Shown one piece after another: positions 42,187-53,078 of a stretch of DNA of 64,000 bases. Under the pieces are notes generated by a model, which searched no databases, was not told the origin of the DNA, and was given only the letters and a program-made list of their open reading frames with translations. The stretch spans positions 1-64,000 of the forward strand of contig AQOF01000047.1 of NCBI GenBank assembly GCA_000565345.1, written 5' to 3'. Made by a program: the position numbers and the translations under genes. Each line of letters begins with the position of its first letter. Within the stretch, counting starts at the first letter, position 1. Origin of the DNA: Salinivibrio costicola subsp. costicola ATCC 33508 = LMG 11651. Lineage in GTDB: Bacteria; Pseudomonadota; Gammaproteobacteria; Enterobacterales; Vibrionaceae.

Positions 42187-43191
42187 ATGAAGGTATTCAA
42201 AACGCTGGCTCTCTCAGCCCTACTTGCCACCAGCAGCGCACAGGTATTCGCCGCTGAACAAACACTGTTGAACTCTTCTTATGATATCGCAAGGGAGCTT
42301 TTTGCCGACTACAACCCACTATTCGCAGAGCACTGGCAAGAAAAAACCGGCGACTCCGTAACGATTAAGCAATCCCATGGCGGTTCATCGGCGCAAGCGC
42401 GCGCAATTATGCAAGGGCTGCAAGCGGATGTCGTCACCTTTAACCAAGTCACTGATGTGCAGGTACTGCACGATCGAGGCAAACTGATCGATGCCAATTG
42501 GAAAGACAACTTCCCCAATAGCAGCTCGCCCTATTATTCCACCACCGCCTTTTTGGTGCGTAAGGGCAATCCCAAAAATATTGAAAACTGGGACGACCTT
42601 GCCAAAGACGATGTCGCATCGGTCTTTCCTAACCCAAAAACCTCAGGCAATGCGCGCTATACCTATTTAGCCGCGCTCGGTTATGCGCAAAAAACGTTTG
42701 GCAAAGACAACACTGAACAGCAAGATGCGTTTTTGAAGCAGTTACTCGCCAATGTGGCCGTATTTGATACCGGCGGCCGTGGCGCAACCACCTCATTTGT
42801 TGAACGTGGCATTGGCGATGTCTTAGTCACCTTCGAATCAGAGGTGAATAACATCCGCCAACAATATGGCAGTGATGATTACGATATCGTGGTGCCTAAA
42901 ACCTCGATCCTGGCTGAATTCCCCGTTGCCGTGGTAAAGCGAAATGCTAAACGCAATGGCACCACTGAACTGGCGACAGAGTATTTGTCTTATCTTTACA
43001 GTGAAAAAGCGCAGCGCTTACTGGCTAACTTTAATTACCGCGTTCATCACCAAGCCGTCGCAGACGAGTATGCCGATCGCTTCCCTCAGGTTGAATTGCT
43101 GACGGTAGAAGAGATCGCGGGTGGCTGGGACAAGGCGATGAAAACTCACTTTGCTAGTGGCGGAAAGCTAGACCAGCTCCAGCGCCGCTAA
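42187..43191 (+). CDS. cysP: Thiosulfate/sulfate periplasmic binding protein
   Basis: A 334-residue exported binding protein: signal peptide [22 protein letters not shown], then [67 protein letters not shown] and the [11 protein letters not shown] segment, closely following the CysP/Sbp family. The neighbouring cysM favours thiosulfate (CysP) over strict sulfate. First gene of cysP-cysT-cysW-cysA. Confidence 0.93.
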   Translation: MKVFKTLALSALLATSSAQVFAAEQTLLNSSYDIARELFADYNPLFAEHWQEKTGDSVTIKQSHGGSSAQARAIMQGLQADVVTFNQVTDVQVLHDRGKLIDANWKDNFPNSSSPYYSTTAFLVRKGNPKNIENWDDLAKDDVASVFPNPKTSGNARYTYLAALGYAQKTFGKDNTEQQDAFLKQLLANVAVFDTGGRGATTSFVERGIGDVLVTFESEVNNIRQQYGSDDYDIVVPKTSILAEFPVAVVKRNAKRNGTTELATEYLSYLYSEKAQRLLANFNYRVHHQAVADEYADRFPQVELLTVEEIAGGWDKAMKTHFASGGKLDQLQRR

Positions 43192-43219
43192 TTTCTATTA
43201 CGACTTAAATCGAGACGTT

Positions 43220-44086
43220 ATGCCATCGTTATCGCATCAACGCCAATCTATGCCACGGGGAGTGCGTCATCAGCGCGTACTCCCAGGGTTTGGTATCAGT
43301 CTGGGCGTATCGCTATTGTTTATTAGCCTGATTTTACTACTGCCAGCCAGTGGTTTAATCATGCAAACCAGTCAAATGACTTGGCAGGAATATTGGTTTG
43401 CCATCTCAGACCCACGTATTGTCGCCAGTTATAAAGTCACGGCCGGCGCGGCACTTATCGCTTCCTTATTTAATGGTGCGATTGGACTGCTTTTTGCGTG
43501 GGTGTTGGTGCGGTACGACTTTACGGGTAAACGCTTTATTGACGCGTTGGTGGATTTGCCTTTCGCACTGCCCACCGCGGTCGCCGGTGTCACCCTCGCT
43601 ACCTTGTATGCCGATAATGGCTGGATAGGTAGCGTGCTCGCGAACCTCGGTATACAAGTGGCTTATACGCCGATAGGCATTATGATTGCGATGATGTTTA
43701 CCAGCCTGCCGTTTGTCGTGCGCACAGTACAACCCGTACTGGAAGAAATTTCCCAAGAGGAAGAAGAAGCTGGCACCTTATTAGGCGCAAGCGATTTTGC
43801 CGTGTTTTGGCGCGTTATCCTGCCGACCATCAAACCCGCTTTATTCGTGGGTATCGCCTTATCTTTTACGCGCAGTCTTGGCGAATTTGGGGCCGTGATT
43901 TTTATTGCAGGCAATACGCCTTACGTCAGCGAGATCACCTCCTTGATGATTTTTGTCCGTTTGCAAGAGTTTAATTTCCCAGCGGCAAGTGCGATTGCCT
44001 CAGTGATTTTGATGGCATCATTGTCGTTACTGTTTGCGATCAACCTATGGCAAGGTCGCTACTTAAAACGCATTCACGGTCGCTAA
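43220..44086 (+). CDS. cysT: Sulfate/thiosulfate ABC permease CysT
   Basis: A 288-residue inner-membrane permease with six helices and the EAA-type loop EEEEAGTLLGASDFAVFWRVILP that contacts CysA. Starts at 43220 shortly behind cysP. Heterodimerises with CysW. Confidence 0.93.
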   Translation: MPSLSHQRQSMPRGVRHQRVLPGFGISLGVSLLFISLILLLPASGLIMQTSQMTWQEYWFAISDPRIVASYKVTAGAALIASLFNGAIGLLFAWVLVRYDFTGKRFIDALVDLPFALPTAVAGVTLATLYADNGWIGSVLANLGIQVAYTPIGIMIAMMFTSLPFVVRTVQPVLEEISQEEEEAGTLLGASDFAVFWRVILPTIKPALFVGIALSFTRSLGEFGAVIFIAGNTPYVSEITSLMIFVRLQEFNFPAASAIASVILMASLSLLFAINLWQGRYLKRIHGR

Positions 44087-44096
44087 GGATAGCTTT

Positions 44097-45005
44097 ATGA
44101 CTCCCCACACTGCCCGAATCGGTGATTCTGTTTGGATCAAACGTAGTTTGATTGGCTTAATGCTGATACTGGTTGCGCTCGTGTTGGTGCTTCCCTTATT
44201 GAGCATTTTTTCTATTGCATTTTCTGACGGTATTGGTACCTATTTTGAGCACCTTCTTGCCCCCGATACACGCCATGCGATTGGGTTAACGCTATTGGTT
44301 GCCGTTATCACGGTGCCGGTTAACTTAGTGTTTGGTGTCATGCTCGCATGGGCGGTAACTCGGTTTCAGTTCCCAGGCCGAAAACTGGTCACCACCTTGA
44401 TTGATATTCCCTTCGCGGTATCACCTGTGGTCGCCGGTCTACTCTATTTGCTGCTGTACGGCAGTAACGGTTGGCTAGGCGCGTGGTTGTTTGAGCATGA
44501 TTTACAAGTGATGTTTGCACTGCCTGGCATTGTATTAGTCACCATTTTTGTCACCTGCCCCTTTGTTGCTCGCGAGCTTATTCCGCTGATGCAACAGCAA
44601 GGGCACGCCGAAGAAGAAGCGGCGGTGATTTTAGGGGCGTCTTGGTGGCAACTGTTTCGACGCGTCACCTTACCGAACATCAAGTGGGCCCTGATATACG
44701 GGGTGATCTTGACCAATGCCCGGGCCATCGGTGAGTTTGGCGCGGTGGCAGTGGTGTCAGGTAGCATTCGTGGCCAAACCAATACTTTACCTTTGCAAGT
44801 GCAGCTTCTGTATGAAGACTATCAAACCCAAGCCGCGTTCGCTTGTGCCTCATTGCTTGCCTTTATGGCATTGGTAACGTTGGCGCTCAAAGCCTTAGTG
44901 GAGTGGCGTCAGCAACGCGCACAGACAAACGTAACGCCGCTTGATGAGCACAGCGCGTCAACGCCAGCCCAATTTATCCCACAAACGACCCAGAGTGAGC
45001 AGTAA
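44097..45005 (+). CDS. cysW: Sulfate/thiosulfate ABC permease CysW
   Basis: A 302-residue inner-membrane permease paralogous to CysT, with the coupling loop [23 protein letters not shown] and the [19 protein letters not shown] stretch characteristic of CysW. Ten bp behind cysT with an AAGGA site. Confidence 0.93.
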   Translation: MTPHTARIGDSVWIKRSLIGLMLILVALVLVLPLLSIFSIAFSDGIGTYFEHLLAPDTRHAIGLTLLVAVITVPVNLVFGVMLAWAVTRFQFPGRKLVTTLIDIPFAVSPVVAGLLYLLLYGSNGWLGAWLFEHDLQVMFALPGIVLVTIFVTCPFVARELIPLMQQQGHAEEEAAVILGASWWQLFRRVTLPNIKWALIYGVILTNARAIGEFGAVAVVSGSIRGQTNTLPLQVQLLYEDYQTQAAFACASLLAFMALVTLALKALVEWRQQRAQTNVTPLDEHSASTPAQFIPQTTQSEQ

Positions 45006-45009
45006 CATA

Positions 45010-46137
45010 ATGCAAATTCAATTAGACAATATCACCAAACACTTTGGCCAGTTTCAGGCACTTTCGCCGCTATCTCTCACCATAGAAAAGGGTGAAATGA
45101 TGGGGTTACTTGGACCATCAGGTTCGGGAAAAACCACGTTACTGCGGATTATTGCGGGGTTAGAAAACAGCAATAGTGGCCAAATCCATTTTGGCGAACG
45201 CGATGTCACCCAGGTGCATGTTCGCGATCGACGCGTTGGCTTTGTCTTTCAAAACTACGCTTTGTTTAAACACATGACAGTTGCTGAAAACATTGCGTTC
45301 GGCTTACAAGTCATGCCGCGGCGCGAGCGCCCTTCAGCGGCCGCCATCACTCAACGAGTTAACGAGCTGCTCGAGGTGGTCCAGCTTGGTCATCTTCGCC
45401 AGCGTTATCCCAAACAATTATCGGGCGGACAAAAACAACGTATCGCTCTGGCACGTGCACTCGCGACGCAACCAGAAATTTTACTTTTGGATGAACCGTT
45501 TGGGGCATTAGATGCGCAAGTACGTAAAGAACTACGACAATGGTTACGACGTCTACATGATGAAATGGCATTCACTAGCGTGTTCGTCACTCACGATCAA
45601 GATGAAGCGCTGGAGCTATCCGATCGGGTGGTGGTGATGAGTAACGGGCAAATTGAACAAGTCGATAGCCCGGTTGATCTGTATGCTTCGCCGAAGAGTC
45701 GATTTGTGTTTGATTTTTTGGGGAACGTGAATGTCTTTTCCGGCCAATTCCAGCAAGGGGTATGGAAAAATGGTAACGCCTTTATCGAACCCGCCCTCAA
45801 TGCGCAGACCAAACAATCCGGCGATTTGTATGTACGCAGCCATGAACTGACCATCACCGATAAACCGAACAGCCAGGTATCGCTGCCCATGCGCGTGGTA
45901 TCAGTCAACCCTGTCGGCGCCGAGGTACGCGTATCACTGGCACCACAAGGTTGGGAAAGTGATCAATTGTGGGAGGCCACCCTAACTCATCATGCTTGGC
46001 AAGCCGCATCGTATCAAAAGGGCGATACCGTTTATGCCATGCCACATATTGGGTATTTCTTTAACCATGACGATACAGCCCCCCACCGGCTGCAATGGCC
46101 ATTTTTGGCGGCAGATAGCTTGGTGTATGATATTTAA
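45010..46137 (+). CDS. cysA: Sulfate/thiosulfate ABC transporter ATPase CysA
   Basis: A 375-residue ATPase: Walker [12 protein letters not shown], signature LSGGQKQR, Walker [13 protein letters not shown] and switch His in [11 protein letters not shown], then a C-terminal TOBE-like domain. The start at 45010 is 4 bp past cysW; a longer in-frame form starting in cysW is not credible. Drives CysTW. Confidence 0.95.
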   Translation: MQIQLDNITKHFGQFQALSPLSLTIEKGEMMGLLGPSGSGKTTLLRIIAGLENSNSGQIHFGERDVTQVHVRDRRVGFVFQNYALFKHMTVAENIAFGLQVMPRRERPSAAAITQRVNELLEVVQLGHLRQRYPKQLSGGQKQRIALARALATQPEILLLDEPFGALDAQVRKELRQWLRRLHDEMAFTSVFVTHDQDEALELSDRVVVMSNGQIEQVDSPVDLYASPKSRFVFDFLGNVNVFSGQFQQGVWKNGNAFIEPALNAQTKQSGDLYVRSHELTITDKPNSQVSLPMRVVSVNPVGAEVRVSLAPQGWESDQLWEATLTHHAWQAASYQKGDTVYAMPHIGYFFNHDDTAPHRLQWPFLAADSLVYDI

Positions 46138-46202
46138 TAATATAAAAAGGGATTTTTCGCATAGTCGAAGATAAATAGAACATCTGCGAACTTATGATCA
46201 GA

Positions 46203-46228
46203 AAACGCGGGTTCAATTACCCGCGTTT
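46203..46228. terminator. Hairpin between cysA and the glycosidase gene
   Basis: A 10-bp stem (aaacgcgggt / acccgcgttt) with a 6-nt loop between convergent genes; bidirectional terminator likely. Confidence 0.75.
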
Positions 46229-47583
46229 AAACATAAACAGTAACAGTATTATCTATAAAGCACTAGCTCTTAAGGTTACTGCCTCGCGTTTCTATTACTT
46301 TTTGGTACCAATAATACGACGCCTTCTTTTTCCTGGCTAAACCATTATCATGGTCAACATAGATGAACCCGTATTGCTTTTTAAACCCGTTGAGCCAGCT
46401 CAATAAATCAATTGCCGACCATGCGTAATAGCCTTTGACATTCACACCAAGCTCTATCGCTTTTTTACAGCCACCAAGTAGATCATTAATAAAATTAATC
46501 CTTGGAATGTCGCAGACCTCACCATCTATAATAGGGTCTTCATCCCCTAAACCATTTTCAGTAATATATATTCTGATATCACCATAGTACTCTTTTAGTA
46601 GCTGTAGACCACTCACAAAGCCATCAGGTGATATTTCCCATCCCCATTTTGTATATCGCTTATCATCCATCGCGACCGTTCGGTATACACCGTCAAAGCT
46701 CGGATTACCGGGGGCTCCTGTCGCGTTCTCTCGCGTCGGCTCAACAACATCGCCTGGCATATGTATTCTTTCTACCGCATGGGCTGGTAGTAGTTTAATC
46801 CAATAAAGTCATTGAGTGGTGCAGCAATTATTAAACTTTCTCTATCATCTGCCGTTATTTTGGGTTGGATACCTTGGGTTTCGAGCCACGCCATCACATA
46901 GTCTGGGTACTCTCCCTTCAAAATAGGGTCATAAAACCAATTAAGGTTAAACTGATTAGCGTGCATGGCTGCAAATAGGTTATCTTCACTATTATCAATT
47001 GAAAACGCGGGTGTGAAGACATGGCTCAAGCCTATTTCTCCATATTGTTTACGCTTTTTATATGCGATTACAGCTTTAGCATGCGCAGTAAAAACATGAT
47101 GCGTCGCTTGAAAATACTTTTCTGGCGCATTATGAATACCCGGAGGATGCGCACCCGCAAGATATCCGTGCCCACAAAAAATAACGGTTTCATTGAATGT
47201 AATAAAATGTTTGACACGATCACCAAAGCTCTCAAAACAAACGTTTGCATAGTTCAAAAAAGCATCGATTGTTTTTCTATTTAACCACCCTCCGTCTTTT
47301 TCCAAACAGAGAGGAAGGTCCCAGTGATAGAGCGTTACAAAAGGAACTATTCCATATTTTAAACACTCATCAATGATATTGTTATAAAACTCAATACCTT
47401 TAGGATTTATAGCGCCTACACCATCAGGAATAATTCTTGCCCAAGAAATAGAGAAACGATAAGACTCAAGCCCCATCTCAGCCATTAACTTAATATCTTC
47501 TTTGTAACGATGATAGTGATCAATCGCCACTTCACCCGTTGTTCCTTCAAAGGTTTTTCCCGGGATTTTTACAAACTCATCCA

Positions 47584-47593
47584 GTTAGTCGGC
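47584..47593. repeat. Target-site duplication, left copy
   Basis: GTTAGTCGGC directly left of the IS is repeated exactly at 48844-48853 to its right, a 10-bp duplication from insertion into the GH1 gene. Confidence 0.9.
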
Positions 47594-48843
47594 CAGGGCG
47601 AGATCGCGAACGTTTTTTAACCAAAAAAGATCGGTTTGACGATCACCTTTGGCTGTGATCATATAGGCTGATTCTAAAATAGTTCGGGATAGATACCGTG
47701 GATATCGATACATTTAAAGACTACTTCAGCACCGTTGATGATAATCGCCAGAGTGCCAAGATAACCTACCCACTATTCGACCTGCTTTTTTGCTTCATTG
47801 TGGCTGCGGTGAGTTGCGGGGTCGAAAGGATGGTACGAGATTCGAGAATACATCCTAGGGCACCACGAGTGGTTTAAGCGTAACGGTATGTTTGAAGGCG
47901 GTATTCCTGCCGACGATACCATCGCTCGTGCCATTTCTTCGATTGAACCGAGTGCCTTTCAAGCCTGTTTTATCGATTGGATGAAAGCTGTCCATCAAAT
48001 GACGGATGGTCAGGTGGTCGCGATCGACGGTAAAACGCTGAAAGGCTCTTACAACCGTGAAGATAGAAGTAGTACGATCCACATGGTCAGTGCGTATGCC
48101 AGTGAAAATCATCTGGTGCTTGGCCAGCTCAAGACAGAAGAAAAAAGCAATGAAATCAGTGCGATTCCCGAGTTAATTCGCCTACTCGATTTACGCGGTG
48201 CGCTGGTCACCATCGATGCCATGGCCTGCCAAACGACGATTGCCAAGACGATTCTTGAGCAGGGTGGCGATTACTTATTAGCGGTAAAACAAAACCAGGG
48301 CAAGCTAGCGAACGCGATCACCGCGGCATTCAGTGAGCAACGTCGAACCTTCAATGACGATGTCGAGTTTGAATATGGTCACGGTCGTATTGAATCACGT
48401 CAGTGCTATGTGCTTGATAAAGCTTGTTTATCAGGCGACTTTACCCGTTGGCCATCACTGCAAAGCCTTGTCATGGTTGAGTCTTTGCGTGTTGAAAAAG
48501 GGCGCCCGATGTCGCTGGAGTATCGTTACTATATCAGCTCAAAATCACTGACTGCCGATGAGGCAAGCCGTGCTATTCGCTCGCATTGGGGTATTGAATC
48601 CATGCACTGGGTATTGGATGTCAACATGGGTGAAGACGCCTGCCAAATTTATAAAGACAATGGGGCCGCGAACTTTGCCTGTCTGCGACACATGGCCTCA
48701 AACATGGTGCGGGCTGAGCCGACCAAGATCAGCTTGGTGGCCAAACAGAAGCGCTGTCTCATGAATCCCAGCTTCTTAGAGAAGGTTTTAGCCGCAGGCA
48801 TACCGACGATGGTTGAAAAATGAACACTCATGCGCTCGCCCTG
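47594..48843 (+). mobile_element. ISAs1-family insertion sequence, complete, 1250 bp
   Basis: Ends are CAGGGCGAG at the left (47594) and its inverted copy CTCGCCCTG at the right (48835-48843), flanked by the 10-bp duplication GTTAGTCGGC. One DDE transposase is on the plus strand. Family assignment follows the transposase sequence, size and ends. Two truncated relatives lie at 52723-52984 and 58004-58081. Insertion in GH1 is recent enough that the duplication is unchanged. Confidence 0.92.
47698..48823 (+). CDS. ISAs1-family transposase (frameshifted)
   Basis: About 374 residues when one extra base near 47828-47831 (GTCGAAAGGATGG) is ignored. The GTG start gives DIDTFKDYFSTVDDNRQSAKITYPLFDLL, the typical ISAs1 opening; DDE residues are in VVAIDGKTLKGS, TIDAMACQT and SHWGIESMHWVLD. 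The 311-residue frame from 47888 alone lacks the N-terminus. The same GAAAGG disruption is present in the truncated copy at 52.9 kb, so it seems inherited. Transposition ability is doubtful. Confidence 0.88.
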
Positions 48844-48853
48844 GTTAGTCGGC
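48844..48853. repeat. Target-site duplication, right copy
   Basis: Second copy of GTTAGTCGGC, identical to 47584-47593. Confidence 0.9.
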
Positions 48854-48948
48854 CCTTTACCGTCGACATCCGTTGCCCCTTCGATTTGATAAGAAGCCGT
48901 CGCGGCGCCAAAAAGAAAATCATGTGCAAATTTCATAAAAACATCTTT

Positions 48949-49947
48949 TTATACTAGAGGCTTAGTCGAATCGCGCACAAATAACTCACCCACAACAATC
49001 TCTGGTCTTATAGTTACTTGATCCTCGATAAGTTGTTGGGCAACTTCCATCGCTCTTTCCGTAATACGTTCGATAGGAATATCAACTGTCGTAAGCTGTG
49101 GTACAACAAACTCAGTCATTTTTTCATTATCGATACTCACGATTGATACATCTGAAGGTACATCAATGCCTTTCTCTCGACAGGCACGTAAAATACCAAT
49201 AGCAATATCATCACTCGCTGCGACAATGGCACTGAAACGCCAATTGTTGGGAATTTGTTCCAGCGCTTGTTCATAGGCTGCTTTTACATCAAAGCCACAC
49301 ACCAAATGCTGTGTTTCCACAGAAAAGGGCTGCTTCTCAGTAATCGCTTTAAAAGCCTCTAACCGAACTTGGGTCGTCCTTGTTGTTGGACAAGGCCCAA
49401 AATACGCAATGTGTCGATGACCAATGCTCATAAGATGGGTCGCCGCCGATTCTATCGCGCGCTTTTGATCAAATGCAATTGAATAACCTGCCGATTCTGG
49501 AAGCTCTTGCCCAACGTGAATCAAAGGCGTGGATATTTCATGATTAAGCTCGATAAGTTGTTGCGCCGTCAGCTGACGGCTGTAAAGCACAATCACATCA
49601 CACTTTTGTTCAACCAGGGAGCTCACTGCTTGTAATTCAAACTCAGCTTGGTTTTTTCCATCCGCAATAATCAGCTGCTTGCCCATTCTAGTAGCACTGG
49701 CAGATGCTTGCTTTAATAAACTACCAAAGTAGCTGCCATCAAAGTCCGATAGCACTAGGCCAATACTGTTGCCGCTACTCGCAGCTAATGTTTGAGCCAA
49801 GCTACTGGGTCGATAGTTCAATTGTTCAATAGCTGCTTCAACTTTTACTCGGGTACTCTCTTTGACCTGTCCAGTCTTATTGATAACACGAGACACTGTC
49901 GCCTTAGATACACCGGCAGCCTTGCAAACATCTTTAATCGTGGCCAT
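48949..49947 (-). CDS. LacI-family repressor of the beta-glucoside PTS operon
   Basis: A 332-residue LacI/GalR regulator: HTH MATIKDVCKAAGVSKATVSR with hinge helix YRPSSLAQTLAA, then a periplasmic-binding-like effector domain. It lies inside the operon between IIA and the GH1 gene, resembling AscG/CelR-type regulators. Three GAAACCGGTTTC-like sites upstream of the IIB gene are its probable operators. Confidence 0.9.
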   Translation of the reverse strand: MATIKDVCKAAGVSKATVSRVINKTGQVKESTRVKVEAAIEQLNYRPSSLAQTLAASSGNSIGLVLSDFDGSYFGSLLKQASASATRMGKQLIIADGKNQAEFELQAVSSLVEQKCDVIVLYSRQLTAQQLIELNHEISTPLIHVGQELPESAGYSIAFDQKRAIESAATHLMSIGHRHIAYFGPCPTTRTTQVRLEAFKAITEKQPFSVETQHLVCGFDVKAAYEQALEQIPNNWRFSAIVAASDDIAIGILRACREKGIDVPSDVSIVSIDNEKMTEFVVPQLTTVDIPIERITERAMEVAQQLIEDQVTIRPEIVVGELFVRDSTKPLV

Positions 49948-50020
49948 TCGTACCTCTAAAGGTGAGAGGGAGTTTCCCTCGAAACTACAAACTTTCGGAT
50001 TTTCAGTATTGTAACATTAA

Positions 50021-50350
50021 TTACACAGAATCCAGTTTGCGATGGATAGCAATTAATTCTTCAACCAATTCTCTGGCTAACATGCTGGTCATAATATGAT
50101 CCTGGGCATGCACCATCACCAAATTCACGGGCACCTTTCCTTCGCCCTGATCGAGCCCAATCAGCTGAGTCTGTATATCATGTGCTTGCTTCGAGGCGAC
50201 AGACGACTGAGACAGGTATTCGTCAACCGCGTTCCAGTCACTCGCTTTCGCGGCTCTCAACGCCTCCATTGCGAAAGACTTTGCTGAGCCTGCATTGATG
50301 ATGAGCTCCATCACCGTTGATTCTTGGTCAAAATCTGCTAGTGGTGTCAT
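50021..50350 (-). CDS. PTS lactose/cellobiose-family IIA component
   Basis: A 109-residue three-helix phosphocarrier. The VNLVMVHAQDHIMTSMLA segment holds the phosphorylated histidine of the LacF/ChbA family; SAKSFAMEALRAAK is the N-terminal helix. The ATG touches the IIC stop. Passes phosphate from HPr to IIB. Confidence 0.92.
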   Translation of the reverse strand: MTPLADFDQESTVMELIINAGSAKSFAMEALRAAKASDWNAVDEYLSQSSVASKQAHDIQTQLIGLDQGEGKVPVNLVMVHAQDHIMTSMLARELVEELIAIHRKLDSV

Positions 50351-51645
50351 TAGTTTTCCTCCCCTTGGGCTTCTTGTGCTAAAAGCTGTTTTTCATAAAC
50401 TTTAAAAAATGGATAATAGATGGCGGTTGCGACAAGCATGAGGACAACAACTAATATAGAAGAGCTAATTGCCCAACCTGCTGCCCATGCCGCGCCAACC
50501 GGAGCAGGTGCAGTCCAAGGCACCACTGAAATCACAGCACCTACAATTCCCGTTTTGACACAAAAGTACGCAATCGTGGCGTTAACCAGTGGGGCTGTAA
50601 TAAACGGAATAAAGAAGGTGGGATTCATAATCAAAGGGGTGCCAAATATCACAGGCTCATTGATATTGAAGAGCGAAGGTACAACACTGATTTTCCCGAT
50701 TGTCTTTAGGTGAGCAGCACGGCTACGCATAAACAAAAAGACCAGGCCTAATGTCGCACCAGAGCCGCCAAGCACGATAAAGAAACTCCAAAAACCCTCT
50801 ACAAATACATGAGGAATTTGAGCACCAGCAGCAAGCGCAGTTTGATTGGCAGACAGGTTGGTGAGCCAAAAAGCTTGCAACATACCGCCGACAATAGCAG
50901 CACCATGAATGCCTGCAAACCACAATACATGTGTAAGTAGCACGGCCAAAAGAATAGCTGGCAACGAGTCAGCAGCACTGACCAGAGGTTTGAATGCCGT
51001 CATGATAGCTTCAGGGATGATCATGCCGGTCTGACTTTCAATATATAAATTGAGAGGATATATAGTCAGTACAACCAGTAGTATCGGAATCAACAAATCA
51101 AAAGACTGTTTGATTTTACCAGGCACTTACTCAGGCATTTTGATGCCTATGTTTTTCCTTTGGAGGAAATACATCAGCTCTGTACTATAAAGAGACACAA
51201 GAATTGCCGTAAAAATACCTGTACCGCCTAAATATCCCGCAGGCAGTCCTCCTTCAGTCAGTGGCGCAGCTACCAATAGGAAGGACATCAACGACAGCAT
51301 CGCTGGCATGAATGGCTCCATACTGTAACTTTGCGCCAAGTTATAAGAGATGGCGGCGGTGATATAGACAGACATAATGCCCATCGTCATATTAAATGGT
51401 GTGAGTAGTTGCCCTTGATATCGCTCAGCAAGCTGCAACCATACTTGAGCAATGGCCCAGTTTGAATCCGCTGCAAACGGAGGGAAGGCAAATATGAGTA
51501 GAAATGAGCCCACAATCATAAATGGCATCGCAGAGATAAATCCATCTCTCATCGCCATAATATGGCGCTGAGACGCTGCCTTACCGGCAACAGGCGTTAC
51601 TCTATTCTCAATAAACCCAAACACATTATCCGTTAATGTCGTCAT
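50350..51645 (-). pseudogene. PTS lactose/cellobiose-family IIC permease, interrupted by an in-frame stop
   Basis: Membrane sugar channel of the PTS. The first 172 codons end at a TAA (51129-51127) after KNIGIKMPE, and the next codons, in the same frame, continue VPGKIKQSFDLLIPILLVVL to a normal end at 50350; together 431 codons, a normal IIC length. So this is a base substitution, not an indel; a Ser TCA to TAA change would fit the family pattern. The second part keeps SLFNINEPVIFGTPL, the NEP sugar-binding motif. With the broken GH1 gene, the system is probably dead. Confidence 0.85.
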
Positions 51646-51655
51646 TATGAGCCCC

Positions 51656-51961
51656 CTAACCTAGCTCTACTAACGTATCGTTGAGGATTTTTTCACCATT
51701 CATCATTCCATAATCCATGGAGTTAATGACTTTTACTTTTTTGTCTTGTTTAGCTGCGCTTGCGGAAAAATCTGCCTCTTTATATTTCACTTGTGGTCCC
51801 AGTAAGCAGATATCGAACTTGGGAAGCATATTTTCAAACTCATCCAAACCAACTGCTTGAATATCAGCTTCTATGCCTTGGCTCTTCGCCGCCTGTTCCA
51901 TTTTCTTGACCACCATGCTGGTTGACATTCCCGCTGCACAACAAAGAAGAATTTTTACCAT
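51656..51961 (-). CDS. PTS lactose/cellobiose-family IIB component
   Basis: A 101-residue IIB domain with the phosphocysteine in KILLCCAAGMSTSMVVKKM near residue 8. The start at 51961 has AGAGG 7 nt upstream; an ATG at 51967 is too close to it. First gene of the IIB-IIC-IIA-lacI-GH1 operon. Family beta-glucoside/chitobiose specificity is inferred from homologous layout. Confidence 0.9.
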   Translation of the reverse strand: MVKILLCCAAGMSTSMVVKKMEQAAKSQGIEADIQAVGLDEFENMLPKFDICLLGPQVKYKEADFSASAAKQDKKVKVINSMDYGMMNGEKILNDTLVELG

Positions 51962-52017
51962 TTTCATACCTCTTGACATTCAAGTTACTTAACCAATAGC
52001 CCTAATCTATCCAAAAA

Positions 52018-52076
52018 GAAACCGGTTTCAGTAACCGGTTTCAAAGTTGAAGACGAGGATCACAGAAACCGGTTAC
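52018..52076. promoter_or_regulatory. Three LacI-type operators before the PTS operon
   Basis: GAAACCGGTTTC (52018-52029, perfect palindrome), GTAACCGGTTTC (52031-52042) and GAAACCGGTTAC (52065-52076) lie 57-115 bp upstream of the IIB start. The CCGG-centred palindrome is the usual form for LacI-family sites. Confidence 0.82.
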
Positions 52077-52206
52077 ATCAAGTGAGTCATTGTGGTTTTG
52101 ATCACATTGCCGGGAGGCTCTGTATGGGTTGTACGAAGAATTCGGAACGAGTAGATATAGGGAGGAGAGAGGATGAGGTAAAACAACTATGCACTGACGC
52201 TATACA

Positions 52207-52722
52207 TTAAACCGATAACGCCGCGATTTCGGTTATTTCTAGGCATAAGTAACGCACGAATTCTGGGTTCAATTGCAAGTAATAATCAATACGCTGAATC
52301 GCACTCTCTCGGTTATACTCAACCGCAGAAATATTCACCGACACACGCGGAATGACATTTCCCAACAGACCACTATGTGTAACTACTTGGCGGCTTTTTC
52401 GAGTACAAGCGCCGTTAGGTCTTCGCAAGAAGCCTTGCTTTTCTTCGAGAGGAATAAATGTACCAGATTGCACCACCATAGGTTTTCTGGGTCCATCTCG
52501 CCAAAACTTCTAAGCCAGTTAGCTAGCCCGACGCCAAGCGATATTGCGGTTGAAAGACAATCTCAACCTCTTTGTTATTGATTTCGACTCCGAGTACGGA
52601 AACGAGGACCTACACTTTTGAGCTTGTTCGGTTAAATGAATATCATGATAAATTAAGGTGTCTTTGCGTTTTTTAGTCTCATTAAGAGCGATCATAGCTG
52701 CAGTCATCAAGGTGATGGCATC
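52207..52722 (-). pseudogene. Degenerate EAL/GGDEF gene fragment
   Basis: Two broken frames match the EAL gene at 38.3-39.7 kb: ITLMTAAMIALNETKKRKD and YHDIHLTEQAQK (end of the GGDEF-like part), then VSVNISAVEYNRESAIQRID and YLCLEITEIAAL. The fragment stops after TEIAAL and its 5-prime side is replaced by an IS remnant, so neither the first nor the last part of the gene remains. Confidence 0.8.
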
Positions 52723-52984
52723 CAAGGCGAGTTCGCGAATATTTTTTAACCAAAGAAGAATCGGTTTAACGATCACTTCTGGCTGTGGTCATATAGGCCG
52801 ATTCTAAAATGGTTCGGGATAGATACCGTGGACATCGATACATGTAAAGACTACTTCAGCGCCGTTGATGATAATCACTAGAGTGTCAAGATAACCTACC
52901 CGCTATTCGGCCTGCTTTTTGCTTCATTGTGCGCGGTGATTGCGGGGTCGAAAGGATGGTACGAGATTCAAGAATACATCCCTA
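52723..52984 (+). mobile_element. Truncated ISAs1-family copy, left end
   Basis: From CAAGGCGAG (52723) on, the sequence follows the left 260 bp of the intact IS at 47594, including the GTGGAcATCGATACAT start and GTCGAAAGGATGG. It has internal stops and ends near 52984. It abuts the EAL pseudogene. Confidence 0.88.
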
Positions 52985-53078
52985 AACACCTTCTCTAATG
53001 AAAGCGCTAAAATAGCTTAAAACAGGATCAAATACAGAATATTCGCATTTGCATTCGACCCTTGTCACTTCAGATTAG

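Larger units (their letters stand above)
46263..48936 (-). pseudogene. GH1 beta-glucosidase/6-phospho-beta-glucosidase, split by an IS element
   Basis: The N-terminus lies right of the IS (48936 down to 48854: KFAHDFLFGAATASYQIEGATD) and the rest left of it (47593 to 46263). The GH1 acid/base motif TFNET and nucleophile motif YITENGLG are both present, and about 471 residues would result from the rejoined gene, the usual GH1 length. Besides the 1250-bp insertion, one G is missing at about 47577 (expected NWDEFV) and a frame break sits near 46765, joining YYQP to HAVER. It is the last gene of a PTS operon with LacI regulation, so hydrolysis of a phosphorylated beta-glucoside is inferred. Not functional as it stands. 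Confidence 0.88.

Noticed and set aside
48649..48936. A 95-codon minus-strand protein
   Set aside because: Its start is the GH1 N-terminus; the remainder is antisense to the transposase gene.
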